This document shows positions 28,024 through 37,304 of a stretch of 64,000 nt of DNA, piece by piece (position 1 is the stretch's first letter; each line of letters starts with the position of its first letter). The notes below the pieces were generated by a model. It worked only from the letters and a program-made list of their open reading frames with translations, did no database searches and was not told the DNA's origin. The position numbers were made by a program, and so were the translations under genes. The stretch comes from Candidatus Reconcilbacillus cellulovorans (GTDB taxonomy: Bacteria > Bacillota > Bacilli > Paenibacillales > Reconciliibacillaceae). Location: the NCBI GenBank assembly GCA_002507565.1, contig MOXJ01000008.1, positions 19,132 through 83,131 of the forward strand, written 5' to 3'.

Positions 28024-28431
28024 ATGGATGTCGTTTCCCCGGAAGGAATTCGGACGGAAATCGGAAGTATCCGGATCGATCCGGAAGTCATCGCGATTAT
28101 CGCGGGTCTGGCCGCGGTCGAGATCGAAGGCGTCGCCGGCATGAGCGGCGGGCTGGCAGGCGGAATCGCGGAATGGCTCGGAAGGAAAAATCTCTCAAAG
28201 GGTGTTAAAGTACAGGTCGCCGGACATGAAGTGTCGGTCGAGGTGTCGATCATCGTCGAGTTCGGGCACCGGATTCCGGAAGTGGCGGGGAGAATCCAGC
28301 AGAACGTCAGGCACGCGATCGAGTCGATGACCGGATTGCGCGTCGCGGAAGTCAACGTCCACGTCCACGACGTGCATTTCCGCCAGGCGGACAGGGCGGA
28401 GGAATCGGAATCAGGTCATCGGCTAAAGTGA
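28024..28431 (+). CDS. yqhY: Asp23/Gls24 family envelope stress protein (YqhY)
   Basis: A 135-residue protein with the Asp23 fold: GSIRIDPEVIAIIAGLAAVEIEGVAGMS at the N-terminus and VSVEVSIIVEFGHRIPEVAGRIQQNV later. YqhY lies after accBC in Bacillus and is linked to control of fatty-acid synthesis. Here it is followed by AmaP and DUF2273 genes, an arrangement seen in Staphylococcus, where AmaP anchors Asp23 to the membrane. Confidence 0.88.
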   Translation: MDVVSPEGIRTEIGSIRIDPEVIAIIAGLAAVEIEGVAGMSGGLAGGIAEWLGRKNLSKGVKVQVAGHEVSVEVSIIVEFGHRIPEVAGRIQQNVRHAIESMTGLRVAEVNVHVHDVHFRQADRAEESESGHRLK

Positions 28432-28458
28432 TCGGTATCGGGAAGGGGACGAACCGAT

Positions 28459-29016
28459 TTGGCCAAAATGTTGGACAGATTGCTTCTTTTTCTTTACAGT
28501 TTGGCGGTTGCGGCCGTTTCTGCGGCGGTCATGGCGACGGCGTTCGCCTGGGTGCCGCGGGAGTCGTCCCGTGATTTTTTGGACCGGCTGTACGACCGGT
28601 TCGACGTCATGATTCCGGTGACGACGGTCGCGGTTTTGATGTTTCTGGCTTCGCTGCGTTTTCTATACGTCGTGCTGAGGTCGGGTCGCGGCCAACCGCC
28701 TTCGATCGATCAGCGCACCGATTTCGGCGACATCCGGATATCGCTCGAGACGGTGGAGCATCTCGCGCTTCGGGCGGCGGGAAGGCGCAGAGGTCTTGCC
28801 GATCTGAAAGCGCGCGTTTCGGTCGACGAGTCGGGATTGCACATCGCGCTTCGGGCGCTGGTCGATGGCGAATCGCCCATCCCCGAAATGACGGAAGAAG
28901 TGCAGCGGATCGTCAAGCAGCACGTCGAGGACATTACCGGCATTCCGGTCGCCTCCGTGTCCGTCTATGTAGCGAACGTTCTGCCCGTTCAGACGTTTCG
29001 CGCGCGCGTCGAATAG
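28459..29016 (+). CDS. amaP: Alkaline shock response membrane anchor protein AmaP
   Basis: The 185-residue protein has two N-terminal membrane helices (LLLFLYSLAVAAVSAAVMAT and VTTVAVLMFLASLRFLYVVL) and a C-terminal Asp23-like soluble part (ISLETVEHLALRAAGR and VSVYVANVLPV). It is expected to tether YqhY/Asp23 at the membrane. The start is TTG 28459 with GGGAAGGGG upstream. Confidence 0.85.
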   Translation: MAKMLDRLLLFLYSLAVAAVSAAVMATAFAWVPRESSRDFLDRLYDRFDVMIPVTTVAVLMFLASLRFLYVVLRSGRGQPPSIDQRTDFGDIRISLETVEHLALRAAGRRRGLADLKARVSVDESGLHIALRALVDGESPIPEMTEEVQRIVKQHVEDITGIPVASVSVYVANVLPVQTFRARVE

Positions 29017-29033
29017 GAGCGTGAAGACCGGCG

Positions 29034-29261
29034 ATGAACAGAGACGGATGGCTTCGTCATGCCGGGAAAATCGTCGGGCTCGCGGTCGGGTTTATACTGG
29101 GCGTCGTGTACTTGATCGGCGGATTCTGGGATATGCTGGTGTTCGGCTTGTTGTTGTTTCTTGGCTATTTTTTCGGTAAACGGGCGGACGAGGGGGAACC
29201 TCCGGTCGATTGGGCGTTCTGGGCGGAGCGGCTGGGCGAGCGGTGGCGTCGGTTCCGCTGA
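29034..29261 (+). CDS. DUF2273 small membrane protein
   Basis: A 75-residue protein with two hydrophobic helices (KIVGLAVGFILGVVYLIGG and MLVFGLLLFLGYFFG), preceded by a basic N-terminus. DUF2273 proteins regularly accompany AmaP and Asp23 genes. It starts 18 bases after amaP and ends 16 before nusB, so the three envelope genes are embedded in the housekeeping transcript. Confidence 0.82.
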   Translation: MNRDGWLRHAGKIVGLAVGFILGVVYLIGGFWDMLVFGLLLFLGYFFGKRADEGEPPVDWAFWAERLGERWRRFR

Positions 29262-29276
29262 AGGAGTTTCGGCTGT

Positions 29277-29762
29277 ATGAAGCGTAGACGGGCAAGAGAA
29301 ATCGCGCTGCAAAGCCTTTATTCCTTGGAAATGAATGAGACCGAGCCGGACCGCGCGATCCGGTTTTCGATGGAATGCGGAGAAGAGGAAAACGGATCCG
29401 ACGCGGGCGTCGGTCAAGAGGCCGACGGACGCGTCGATTCGGCGTACGCGGAACGGCTTGTCAAAGGCGTCATGGAGCACCGTGCCGAAATCGACAGGGC
29501 GCTCGGCGGCTACCTGAAGGGCTGGCGCATGGAACGGCTGTCCCGCGTCGACCGCCAGGCGCTCAGGCTGGCGGCGTACGAGTTGCTGCACGTGGACGAC
29601 GTACCGCCGAAAGTCGCGATCAACGAGGCGATCGAGTTGGCGAAGCGTTACGGCGGCGAGGAGTCGGGCAAGTTCGTCAACGGGGTGCTCGGGGCGTTTC
29701 TTCGCGGTCTTGAACGAAATGAAGCGGATTTTTCAGGCGAGGAAGGCGGTCGTGACGAATGA
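29277..29762 (+). CDS. nusB: Transcription antitermination factor NusB
   Basis: The 161-residue all-helical factor begins RRRAREIALQSLYSLEMNE and ends with VDRQALRLAAYELLHVDDVPPKVAINEAIELAKRYGGEESGKFVNGVLG (read in pieces), the NusB hallmark. It binds boxA RNA with NusE. An acidic insertion around residues 32-50 is longer than in many homologues. Its stop overlaps the folD start. Confidence 0.95.
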   Translation: MKRRRAREIALQSLYSLEMNETEPDRAIRFSMECGEEENGSDAGVGQEADGRVDSAYAERLVKGVMEHRAEIDRALGGYLKGWRMERLSRVDRQALRLAAYELLHVDDVPPKVAINEAIELAKRYGGEESGKFVNGVLGAFLRGLERNEADFSGEEGGRDE

Positions 29763-30622
29763 CGGCGGTGTTGCTGGACGGAAAAGCGCTGGCGGCACAA
29801 CTGGAACGAGAAATTGAGGAAGAAGTCGCGCGGCTTGCCCGCTCCGGCGTTGTTCCGGGGCTTGCCGTCGTGCTGGTCGGCGACGATCCCGCGTCGCAGG
29901 TTTACGTCAACCGCAAGGCCAAAATGTGTCGGAAGCTCGGTATGCGGTCGGACGTTTACCGGTTGGAAACGGGCGTAACGGAGGAACGGCTGCTGAAGCT
30001 GATCGGGCGGCTGAACGGCGATCCCGACGTTCACGGGATTCTCGTGCAGCTGCCGCTTCCGCCGCATTTGTCCGAGCAACGCGTCATCGAAGCGGTTTCG
30101 CCGCAAAAAGACGTCGACGGTTTTCATCCGGTCAACACCGGACGTCTTGCGGCGGGTGCGGATTGCTTCATTCCGTGCACGCCCGCCGGCGTCGTGGAAT
30201 TGCTGAAACGTTCGGGCATCGGCATCGCCGGGCGGCACGCGGTCGTCGTCGGCCGCAGCCGGATCGTCGGCGCTCCGGCAGCGCAGCTGCTTTTGCGCGA
30301 AAACGCGACGGTGACGGTCTGCCATTCGCGGACGACAGATTTGCCGGCATATACGCGCCAGGCGGACATTCTCGTCGTGGCGGCAGGACGTCCCGGCCTC
30401 GTCGGGCGCGAGCATGTGAAGCCGGGAGCGGTCGTCGTCGACGTCGGTATCCATCGGCGAGACGACGGTTCCTTGTGCGGCGACGTCCGGTTCGAGGAAG
30501 TATGCCATACGGCGGGCGCGATCACGCCGGTGCCGGGCGGCGTCGGGCCGATGACGATCGCGATGTTGATGAAGAACACGGTACACGCGGCCAGACTTTT
30601 GGCGGGAGGGCGCCGACCGTGA
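29759..30622 (+). CDS. folD: Bifunctional methylenetetrahydrofolate dehydrogenase/cyclohydrolase
   Basis: The 287-residue enzyme interconverts 5,10-methylene- and 10-formyl-tetrahydrofolate. Motifs: YVNRKAKMCRKLGM with the catalytic Lys, VQLPLPPHL, KDVDGFHPVNTGRL, the Rossmann stretch VVGRSRIVGAPAAQLLL and PVPGGVGPMTIAMLM. It overlaps nusB by four bases and xseA by four (GTGA). Confidence 0.96.
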   Translation: MTAVLLDGKALAAQLEREIEEEVARLARSGVVPGLAVVLVGDDPASQVYVNRKAKMCRKLGMRSDVYRLETGVTEERLLKLIGRLNGDPDVHGILVQLPLPPHLSEQRVIEAVSPQKDVDGFHPVNTGRLAAGADCFIPCTPAGVVELLKRSGIGIAGRHAVVVGRSRIVGAPAAQLLLRENATVTVCHSRTTDLPAYTRQADILVVAAGRPGLVGREHVKPGAVVVDVGIHRRDDGSLCGDVRFEEVCHTAGAITPVPGGVGPMTIAMLMKNTVHAARLLAGGRRP

Positions 30623-32028
30623 ACGCCGCGGGACGGCAGCCGACGGCCGTCTGGACGGTTCGCGAGCTGACCCGTTATCTCCGTCTGAAGCTGGAAAACG
30701 ACCCGCGACTGTCGGATGTCTGGGTGCGCGGGGAAATTTCAAATTTCAAGCATCATCCGAGCGGTCACATGTATTTTACGTTGAAAGACGAAGAAAGCCT
30801 CATCCGCTCGGTCATGTTCGCTCATTTCAATCGAAAACTTCCGTTTATGCCCCGAGACGGCATGCGCGTTCTCGTACGCGGCCAGGTGACGGTGTACGAC
30901 CGCGACGGACAATACCAGCTCTACGCGCGCGAGATGCAGCCCGACGGCATCGGCAGCCTATTTCTTGCGTTTGAGCAGCTGAAGCGGAAACTGGCGGCCG
31001 AAGGCTTGTTCGACGAACGGCTGAAGCGGCCGATCCCCCGCTTCCCGCGAACGGTCGGCGTCATTACGTCGCCCGCAGGCGCCGCCGTCCGCGACATCCT
31101 GACGACGTTGTCGCGAAGGTTTCCCGGCGTTCGCGTGATCGTGTATGCCGTACCCGTGCAGGGCGAGCAGGCGGCGCCGGCGATCGTCCGCGCGATCGAG
31201 ACGATGAATCGACTGGCGGAAGCCGACGTCCTGATCGTCGGCCGCGGCGGCGGTTCGCTCGAGGAGCTGTGGGCGTTCAACGAGGAAATCGTCGCGCGCA
31301 GTATTCGCGCTTCGGCGATTCCGGTCATTTCCGCCGTCGGACACGAGACGGACGTGACGATCGCCGATTTCGCCGCCGACTTGCGGGCGGCGACGCCGAC
31401 GGCTGCCGCCGAGCTGGCCGTTCCCCATCATCTGGAGCTGAGGCAGTACCTTGCCCAACTGGATCGCAGGATGAAGCAGGGATTGTGGGCCAAACTTCGC
31501 TCGGAACGCGAGCGGCTGAACAGGGCGGTCGGTTCGCCTGTTTTCCGCGAGCCGCAGCGGTTGCTGCGCAGCGCTTCTGAGCGGCTGGACCGCGTACGCG
31601 AACGGCTTGCCTTTCGGATGTCCGACAGGCTGATGCGGGCGCGCCATCGCGAACGATCGGCGTTTCAGCGCCTGGCGGCGCATCGGCCGTCCGTGCTCGT
31701 CCGCCTTGGCCGGCGCCGCCAGGCGGAGCTGTCGGCAAGGCTGCTCCGCGCGATCGATGCGTTCGTCCGGCAACGCCGAGCGCTTTGGGCTTCGGCTGTG
31801 CGGCAGCTCGACGCGCTCAGTCCGCTCAAGGTGATGAGCCGCGGTTACGGCCTGGTTTACGACGAAAACGAAACGGAGATCATCCGCTCCGTCCGCTCCG
31901 TTCAGCCCGGCGATTTGGTGCGCGTGCGGCTGTCGGACGGCCGTCTCGGGTGTCACGTCTGGTGGGTGGAGGAAGAACGGAATGAACAGCGAAACGGAAA
32001 CGGGCCTTCCGCGGTCGGAAGCGTCTAA
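30619..32028 (+). CDS. xseA: Exodeoxyribonuclease VII large subunit
   Basis: The 469-residue subunit has an N-terminal OB fold (WVRGEISNFKHHPSGHMYFTLKD), the catalytic region with TSPAGAAVRDILTTLSRRFP, GRGGGSLEELWAFNEE, SAVGHETDVTIADFAADLRA, then a coiled coil and a C-terminal barrel (VMSRGYGLVYDENE). GTG 30619 overlaps the folD stop and has GGGAGGG eight bases upstream. The open frame extending 5' through folD is a shadow. The 3' end overlaps xseB by 47 bases. Confidence 0.95.
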   Translation: MNAAGRQPTAVWTVRELTRYLRLKLENDPRLSDVWVRGEISNFKHHPSGHMYFTLKDEESLIRSVMFAHFNRKLPFMPRDGMRVLVRGQVTVYDRDGQYQLYAREMQPDGIGSLFLAFEQLKRKLAAEGLFDERLKRPIPRFPRTVGVITSPAGAAVRDILTTLSRRFPGVRVIVYAVPVQGEQAAPAIVRAIETMNRLAEADVLIVGRGGGSLEELWAFNEEIVARSIRASAIPVISAVGHETDVTIADFAADLRAATPTAAAELAVPHHLELRQYLAQLDRRMKQGLWAKLRSERERLNRAVGSPVFREPQRLLRSASERLDRVRERLAFRMSDRLMRARHRERSAFQRLAAHRPSVLVRLGRRRQAELSARLLRAIDAFVRQRRALWASAVRQLDALSPLKVMSRGYGLVYDENETEIIRSVRSVQPGDLVRVRLSDGRLGCHVWWVEEERNEQRNGNGPSAVGSV

Positions 32029-32284
32029 CGGCGACAAAACGCCGGAGGACATGACGTTCGAGGAGGCGATCGGCAGGCTGGAAGCGATCGTCGCCCGGCT
32101 GGAAAGCGGCGACGTGCCGCTCGAGCAGGCGATCGAGCTTTTCCAGGAAGGGATGCGGCTTTCCCGGCTGTGCGCCGACAAACTGAACGAAGCCGAACGC
32201 CGGATCGAGCTGTTGGTTGAGACGGAAGCCGGACTCGTCCGCAAGCCGTTCGATCCGTTCCAAGGCAAGGGGGATGCGGAGTGA
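31982..32284 (+). CDS. xseB: Exodeoxyribonuclease VII small subunit
   Basis: The 100-residue helical-hairpin subunit has the core MTFEEAIGRLEAIVARLESGDVPLEQAIELFQEGM (in pieces). ATG 31982 sits behind GGAGGAAG and gives a 23-residue polar leader before the core; a later ATG (32052) would start directly at the core but lacks a ribosome site. It overlaps ispA by GTGA. Confidence 0.92.
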   Translation: MNSETETGLPRSEASNGDKTPEDMTFEEAIGRLEAIVARLESGDVPLEQAIELFQEGMRLSRLCADKLNEAERRIELLVETEAGLVRKPFDPFQGKGDAE

Positions 32285-33150
32285 CGGTGTCGGCGGTTCC
32301 GTTTGCGGAATATGTCCGCGAACGCATGGCCATGATTGAAGAAGGGCTGAAACAGGTGTTTCCCCGGGAATGGTGTATTCCGAGACATTTGCGCGAAGCG
32401 ATGGAATATTCGCTGTTTTCGGGGGGTAAACGGCTTCGCCCGCTGTTGACGCTGGCAGCGGCGGAAGCGCTCGATGAGTCGCCGCAGGTGGCGGAAGCCG
32501 CGCTGGCCGTCGGATGCGCGATCGAGATGATTCATACGTATTCGCTGATTCATGACGATTTGCCGGCGATGGACGACGACGATTTCCGCCGCGGTCGGCC
32601 GACGAACCATCGTGTGTTCGGCGAGGCGATGGCGATTTTGGCCGGCGACGCGCTTTTGACTCACGCCTTCTATGTACTTGCGCGGATCGTCCATCTCGGC
32701 GTGCCGGCAGACGTAGCGCTTGCCGTCGTCGAGGACGTCGCGGCGATGGCCGGTCCAGACGGCATGGTCGGCGGCCAGGCGTCGGACATCCGGCACGAGG
32801 ACGAGATCCGTTCGGCGGAGGATTTGGAAGTCGTACACACGCGCAAGACGGCCAAACTGATCGTCTGTTCGATCCGCTCCGGCGGGCGCCTCGGCGGCGC
32901 ATCGGCCGAACAGCTGGAGCGGCTGTCGCGTTTTGGAGAGGCCATCGGGCTTGCGTTTCAGATCCGCGACGATATTTTGGACGCCGACGGCACGCGACCG
33001 GGTTATCCCGGTTTCGTCGGCATAGAAGCGGCGCAGGCGAAAGTGTCGGAACTGACCGAATCGGGCAAGCGAGCTTTGCTGGAAGCGGGTTTGCCGCGTC
33101 CGCAACGGCTTTTGGAGATAGCGGATTTTTTGGTAAATAGATCCTTTTAA
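32281..33150 (+). CDS. ispA: Polyprenyl (farnesyl) diphosphate synthase
   Basis: The 289-residue trans-isoprenyl diphosphate synthase has the first aspartate-rich motif in HDDLPAMDDDD, GKRLRP at the substrate pocket and the second aspartate-rich motif DDILD. It condenses isopentenyl and allylic diphosphates, probably to farnesyl diphosphate. GTG 32281 follows GGGGG. In many extremophile Firmicutes this gene directly precedes OLE RNA, as here. Confidence 0.94.
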   Translation: MTVSAVPFAEYVRERMAMIEEGLKQVFPREWCIPRHLREAMEYSLFSGGKRLRPLLTLAAAEALDESPQVAEAALAVGCAIEMIHTYSLIHDDLPAMDDDDFRRGRPTNHRVFGEAMAILAGDALLTHAFYVLARIVHLGVPADVALAVVEDVAAMAGPDGMVGGQASDIRHEDEIRSAEDLEVVHTRKTAKLIVCSIRSGGRLGGASAEQLERLSRFGEAIGLAFQIRDDILDADGTRPGYPGFVGIEAAQAKVSELTESGKRALLEAGLPRPQRLLEIADFLVNRSF

Positions 33151-33164
33151 GAAGGTTTGTTACA

Positions 33165-33193
33165 TTGTAGGTGGGCCGGCGTTATGCTATAAT
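33165..33193 (+). promoter_or_regulatory. Promoter upstream of OLE RNA
   Basis: TTGTAG (33165-33170), a 17-base spacer and TATAAT (33188-33193) preceded by TG at 33185-33186, an extended -10. Transcription would begin near 33200. Read-through from ispA is also possible because no terminator is visible after ispA. Confidence 0.7.
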
Positions 33194-33199
33194 GTTGCT

Positions 33200-33910
33200 G
33201 CATCGTGCCGGATGGCGCAGTATTCTAGTCGGCACGGCGATCCCGAGGGCGAGCCTAAAAATTCGCCGAAGGGCACATCGATGAAGTTCCTTGTGCCGGC
33301 TTTCGACGCCCAGTCGGGGGTCGGTGCAGGGAGTGAAGGCGGGCGGGCGATCCGCAACGGCATGCGGGCGTTGACCCTCCCGCCGCGGAGGCCCCGAACG
33401 GCCGGCGGTTGCGAGCCGTAAGCGGCGTTTGGGGTAAAACCTGCGGTAACGGCTTTCGCGCCGTCGCGTTCGGCGCGCGTCGCGGGAGTCGGGACGCAGC
33501 GTAGCCTGCCTTGAGCGGGACGGTGGGGATGGCCTTTTTAGCGAAGAGACGAACGTTCCGGCGGCCGCGGAACGGATCGTCAGGTTCGGCTTGAAACCCG
33601 TTTCCGCAAAAGAGGCTAAGGATCGACCGGAGCCGTCGGGGAAAGCCCCTAGACTGTTCACCGACGCGTGAGGTTTTCCGGGGATTAAAGTGTGGCCTAA
33701 GTGGCAATCCAGTCTGACCAGCGGCGACGCGTCAAGGCGGGCGTAAAGGGAAACCGCCCGGACGGCGACGTCCGGGTGTCCCGCTTGGGAAACCCTACTG
33801 GACCTAAGCCACAGCGTTTACCCGGAGAGCTGCCATCCGGCTCTAAGGGGCGCGACGCATCGGCCCGCATACTGCGATGCGCTGGTTTACATCATCAGGT
33901 CAAGATCAGG
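33200..33910 (+). ncRNA. ole: OLE RNA (ornate, large, extremophilic)
   Basis: About 700 bases between ispA and oapA-dxs carry no convincing protein frame but many local stems: CGTGCCG/CGGCACG (33204-33236), GGCGA/TCGCC (33248-33267), GGCACA/TGTGCC (33272-33297), CCCGGACG-GCGA-CGTCCGGG with a GNRA loop (33757-33776) and CGCATCG/CGATGCG (33856-33881). OLE RNA is known from exactly this ispA-oapA-dxs context in thermophilic, alkaliphilic and anaerobic Firmicutes. There it is abundant, binds the membrane protein OapA and is linked to tolerance of cold, short-chain alcohols and magnesium stress. The ends are estimates: 5' from the promoter, 3' just before the oapA ribosome site. At ~700 it is somewhat longer than the typical ~600. 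Confidence 0.9.
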
Positions 33911-33933
33911 TCGAGGAAACGGGGAGTTCGGGA

Positions 33934-34530
33934 TTGGCGCTAAGACCGAACATACGCTGGAGCATCGCGATCTTTTTCGTGTCGTTCGCGCTGGCCTCGG
34001 GTTTTTCCGTCACTTCGTCGGCGCTGCTGTACGGGATGCCTTGGTTTCTCGGCGTGGCGGTCGTGGCGGTCATCATCCTGGTCGGCGTTTTTTTTGATAT
34101 TCTCGGGCTCGCCGCGGCGACCGCCGAAGAGACTCCATACCGCGCGATGGCGTCTGAGCGCGTCCGGGGTGCTCGGGAAGCGATCGGTATCGTCCGACGC
34201 GCCGATCGCGTTTCCAATTTTTGCAGCGATGTCGTCGGCGACATATGCGGTATCGTCAGCGGGGCCGCCGGAGCTACGGTCGCCGCCGGGATTGCAGCGT
34301 CGGCCGGCTTGGGAGGCGCGTGGCAGGCGGCGGCCGGTGTTCTGGTGTCCGGTTTTATCTCGGGGTTGACGGTGGGCGGCAAGGCGCTCGGCAAATCGCT
34401 TGCAATTCGGCATGCCGTCCCGATCGTGCTCGGGATGGGCAAATGTCTTTACATGGTGGAACGGCGGCTCGGCGTCCGGCTGTTCCGGCCTGCCGGCAGG
34501 CATTCCCGCAAGCGGGGGACGCGGCGATGA
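33934..34530 (+). CDS. oapA: OLE-associated membrane protein OapA
   Basis: The 198-residue protein has four hydrophobic helices: [49 protein letters not shown] and [15 protein letters not shown]. Between helices 2 and 3 lies a polar cytoplasmic-type loop with [20 protein letters not shown] and [14 protein letters not shown], features of OapA. TTG 33934 has GGGGAG seven bases upstream; an ATG at 33877 in frame would lie inside the last OLE stem and is rejected. The stop overlaps dxs (ATGA). OapA dimers bind OLE RNA and hold it at the membrane in Bacillus halodurans; the same role is inferred here. Confidence 0.88.
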   Translation: MALRPNIRWSIAIFFVSFALASGFSVTSSALLYGMPWFLGVAVVAVIILVGVFFDILGLAAATAEETPYRAMASERVRGAREAIGIVRRADRVSNFCSDVVGDICGIVSGAAGATVAAGIAASAGLGGAWQAAAGVLVSGFISGLTVGGKALGKSLAIRHAVPIVLGMGKCLYMVERRLGVRLFRPAGRHSRKRGTRR

Positions 34531-36431
34531 TTTTGGAGCGAATCGACGATCCCAAAGATCTGAAAACGTTGTCGATCGAAGAAATGAAGGCGCTGGCCGC
34601 TGAAATCCGCCGTTTTTTGATCGAGAAACTGTCGGTCACCGGCGGGCATCTGGCGCCCAATCTCGGCGTCGTCGAACTGACGATCGCGCTTCATTATTTG
34701 TTCGACAGTCCGCGCGACAAGATCATTTTCGACGTCGGTCACCAGTCCTACGTGCACAAAGTGTTGACCGGCCGCAAGCACCGGTTCGACACGTTGCGGA
34801 AATACAAAGGCTTGAGCGGATTTATCAAACGTGCGGAAAGCGTTCACGACGTCTGGGAAGCCGGGCACAGCAGCACGGCGCTGTCCGCCGCGATGGGGAT
34901 GGCTATCGCGCGCGATTTGCAGGGCGACCATTATCGCATCGTCGCGATCGTCGGCGACGGCGCGCTGACGGGCGGGATGGCGCTGGAGGCGCTGAATCAT
35001 ATTGGCCATGAGCGCAAGAAATTGATGGTCGTGCTCAACGACAACGAAATGTCGATTGCACCGAACGTCGGGGCTCTCCACAATTATTTGAGCCGTATCC
35101 GGTCCGACCGGCATTACTTGAAAGCCAAGGAAGAAGTCGAATATCTACTGCGTAAAATTCCCGCCATCGGCGGACGGTTGGCTCGATCGGCCGAACGGCT
35201 GAAAGACAGCCTGAAATACCTCGTCATGAACGGCATCCTGTTCGAGGAACTCGGCTACCGGTACATCGGTCCGGTCGACGGGCACGATTTGCCGCTTCTG
35301 ATCGATACGCTCCGCCGCGCCGATCAGATCGCCGATCAGATCAAGGGCCCCGTACTCGTCCACGTCGTGACCGTCAAAGGAAAAGGCTATCAGCCCGCCG
35401 AGGCGGATTCCCATACTTGGCACGGTCTCGGCCCCTACAAAATCGAATCCGGCGAAGTGCTGAAAACCGAAGGTCCGCCGACTTATACCGACGTGTTCGG
35501 TAAAACGCTCGTCGAACTCGCCAGAGACGACAGCCGAATCGTGGCGGTGACGCCTGCCATGCCGAAAGGTTCCGGGCTCGAACTTTTCGCCCGCGCCTAT
35601 CCCGGTCGCATGTTCGACGTCGGCATCGCCGAACAGCACGCGGCGACGATGTGCGCTGCGCTGGCGCTTTCGGGCATGAAGCCGGTGTTTGCCGTCTATT
35701 CGACTTTCCTGCAGAGGGCATACGATCAGGTGCTTCACGACATTTGCCGGCAAAACGCGAACGTCGTGTTCGCGATCGACCGCGCCGGACTCGTCGGCGC
35801 CGACGGCGACACGCACCAGGGGCTGTTCGACATCGCCTTTTTGCGGAGCATGCCGAACATGGTGCTCATGATGCCGAAAGACGAAAACGAACTGCGTCAC
35901 ATGCTGAAAACGGCGCTCGCATATGACGCGGGCCCGATCGCGGTGCGGTATCCGCGGGCGCAGGGCGTCGGCGTCCCGCTTGATGCGGAGTTGAAACCGA
36001 TCCCGATCGGAAGTTGGGAACGGCTGCGGACGGGCCGCGATGTCGCGATTCTGGCTGTCGGGCCGATGGTGGCGCTTGCGCTTGAAGCGGCCGAGCGGCT
36101 GGAGCGACAGGGCGTCACGGCGGAAGTCATCAACGCGCGGTTTCTGAAACCGCTCGATGAAGCGATGCTGATGGAGTTGGCCGAACGCGGGATGGAGATC
36201 ATTGCGGTCGAGGAAGGCGTTCGGCTGGGAGGCTTCGGGTCGGCGGTGCTCGAATTTTTGGCCGACCGCGAGCTGTGGACGACGCGCGTCCGCTCCATCG
36301 CCGTGCCGGATCGATTCGTTGATCACGGCTCGATAGCAGAGCAGCGCGCGGAAGTCGGTTTGACGGTCGATCGCATCGTGGAAACCGTGCTTCGGGCAGT
36401 CGGCGGGCGTCCGGTCCGATCGCGGGGCTAA
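34527..36431 (+). CDS. dxs: 1-deoxy-D-xylulose-5-phosphate synthase
   Basis: The 634-residue thiamine-diphosphate enzyme makes DXP from pyruvate and glyceraldehyde 3-phosphate, first step of the MEP isoprenoid pathway. Motifs: [58 protein letters not shown] and [21 protein letters not shown] 34527 overlaps the oapA stop; a longer in-frame reading runs back through oapA. Together with ispA it places OLE RNA between two isoprenoid genes. Confidence 0.96.
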   Translation: MILERIDDPKDLKTLSIEEMKALAAEIRRFLIEKLSVTGGHLAPNLGVVELTIALHYLFDSPRDKIIFDVGHQSYVHKVLTGRKHRFDTLRKYKGLSGFIKRAESVHDVWEAGHSSTALSAAMGMAIARDLQGDHYRIVAIVGDGALTGGMALEALNHIGHERKKLMVVLNDNEMSIAPNVGALHNYLSRIRSDRHYLKAKEEVEYLLRKIPAIGGRLARSAERLKDSLKYLVMNGILFEELGYRYIGPVDGHDLPLLIDTLRRADQIADQIKGPVLVHVVTVKGKGYQPAEADSHTWHGLGPYKIESGEVLKTEGPPTYTDVFGKTLVELARDDSRIVAVTPAMPKGSGLELFARAYPGRMFDVGIAEQHAATMCAALALSGMKPVFAVYSTFLQRAYDQVLHDICRQNANVVFAIDRAGLVGADGDTHQGLFDIAFLRSMPNMVLMMPKDENELRHMLKTALAYDAGPIAVRYPRAQGVGVPLDAELKPIPIGSWERLRTGRDVAILAVGPMVALALEAAERLERQGVTAEVINARFLKPLDEAMLMELAERGMEIIAVEEGVRLGGFGSAVLEFLADRELWTTRVRSIAVPDRFVDHGSIAEQRAEVGLTVDRIVETVLRAVGGRPVRSRG

Positions 36432-36446
36432 GGCGTTTTACGACGG

Positions 36447-37289
36447 GTGTCGGCGATGGGCGCGTCGAAAGAACGTCTGGACGTGTTGTTGGTGCAAGGC
36501 GGATGGTTTTCGACGCGGGAAAAAGCGAAAGCGGCCGTGATGGCCGGCATCGTCTTTGTCGACGGCCAGCGCGCGGAAAAGCCGGGCGTCCGCGTGCCTC
36601 GCGACGCCTCCATTACCGTCCGCGGCGAGCCGCATCCGTACGTCGGCAGGGGCGGTTTGAAATTGGAGAAGGCGCTGCGCGAATTCGGCATCGATCTAAC
36701 GGGACGCGTCGTGATCGACGTCGGTGCGTCGACCGGCGGATTCACCGACTGCGCGCTGAAGCATGGTGCGGTTTTCGTTTATGCCGTCGATGTCGGCTAC
36801 AACCAATTGGACTGGTCGCTCAGGAACGACCCGCGCGTCCGCGTCATGGAGCGGACGAATTTCCGGTATGCCAAACCCGAGGATTTCTCCGGCCCGAGGC
36901 CGGATTTCGGCACGGTCGACGTGTCGTTCATCTCGCTCCGGTTGATATTGCCGCCGCTCGCCGAGGTACTGAAGGATTCCGGCGAGGCCGTAGCGCTCGT
37001 CAAGCCGCAGTTCGAGGCCGGCCGCGGCTCCGTCGGCAAGTCGGGCGTCGTCCGCGACGCCAGGGTACATGTAGAAATATTGGAGAAAGTGCTTGCACAG
37101 GCGGAAGATGTCGGATTTTTTCTCAAAGGTCTGACCTTTTCACCGATTACTGGAGGAGACGGGAACATCGAATTTTTGGCGTACTGGACGAAAGACCGAG
37201 CGGATCCCGGCGTGCGGACGCCGCCGCATGGGGAACGGATCGCGTCCGTCGTCGGGGAGGCGTGGCGAGCGTTGGCGAACGGTTCGTAG
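36447..37289 (+). CDS. TlyA family rRNA methyltransferase/hemolysin-like protein
   Basis: The 280-residue protein has an N-terminal S4 RNA-binding domain (RLDVLLVQGGWFSTREKAKAAVMAG) and a Rossmann methyltransferase domain with VIDVGASTGGFTDCALKHGA, DVSFISLRLILPPL and ALVKPQFEAGR. TlyA proteins methylate 2'-O positions of rRNA. It equals YqxC of Bacillus by position (after dxs, before argR). The start is GTG 36447; an ATG nine bases on is an alternative. Confidence 0.9.
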   Translation: MSAMGASKERLDVLLVQGGWFSTREKAKAAVMAGIVFVDGQRAEKPGVRVPRDASITVRGEPHPYVGRGGLKLEKALREFGIDLTGRVVIDVGASTGGFTDCALKHGAVFVYAVDVGYNQLDWSLRNDPRVRVMERTNFRYAKPEDFSGPRPDFGTVDVSFISLRLILPPLAEVLKDSGEAVALVKPQFEAGRGSVGKSGVVRDARVHVEILEKVLAQAEDVGFFLKGLTFSPITGGDGNIEFLAYWTKDRADPGVRTPPHGERIASVVGEAWRALANGS

Positions 37290-37304
37290 GCGGGAGGGGT
37301 CGAG

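Noticed and set aside
33200..33910. tmRNA, RNase P RNA or a protein-coding gene in the ispA-oapA gap
   Set aside because: Frames here are short, lack ribosome sites and have low-complexity composition. No tRNA-like ends or RNase P core are recognisable, and the ispA/oapA/dxs context points specifically to OLE RNA.
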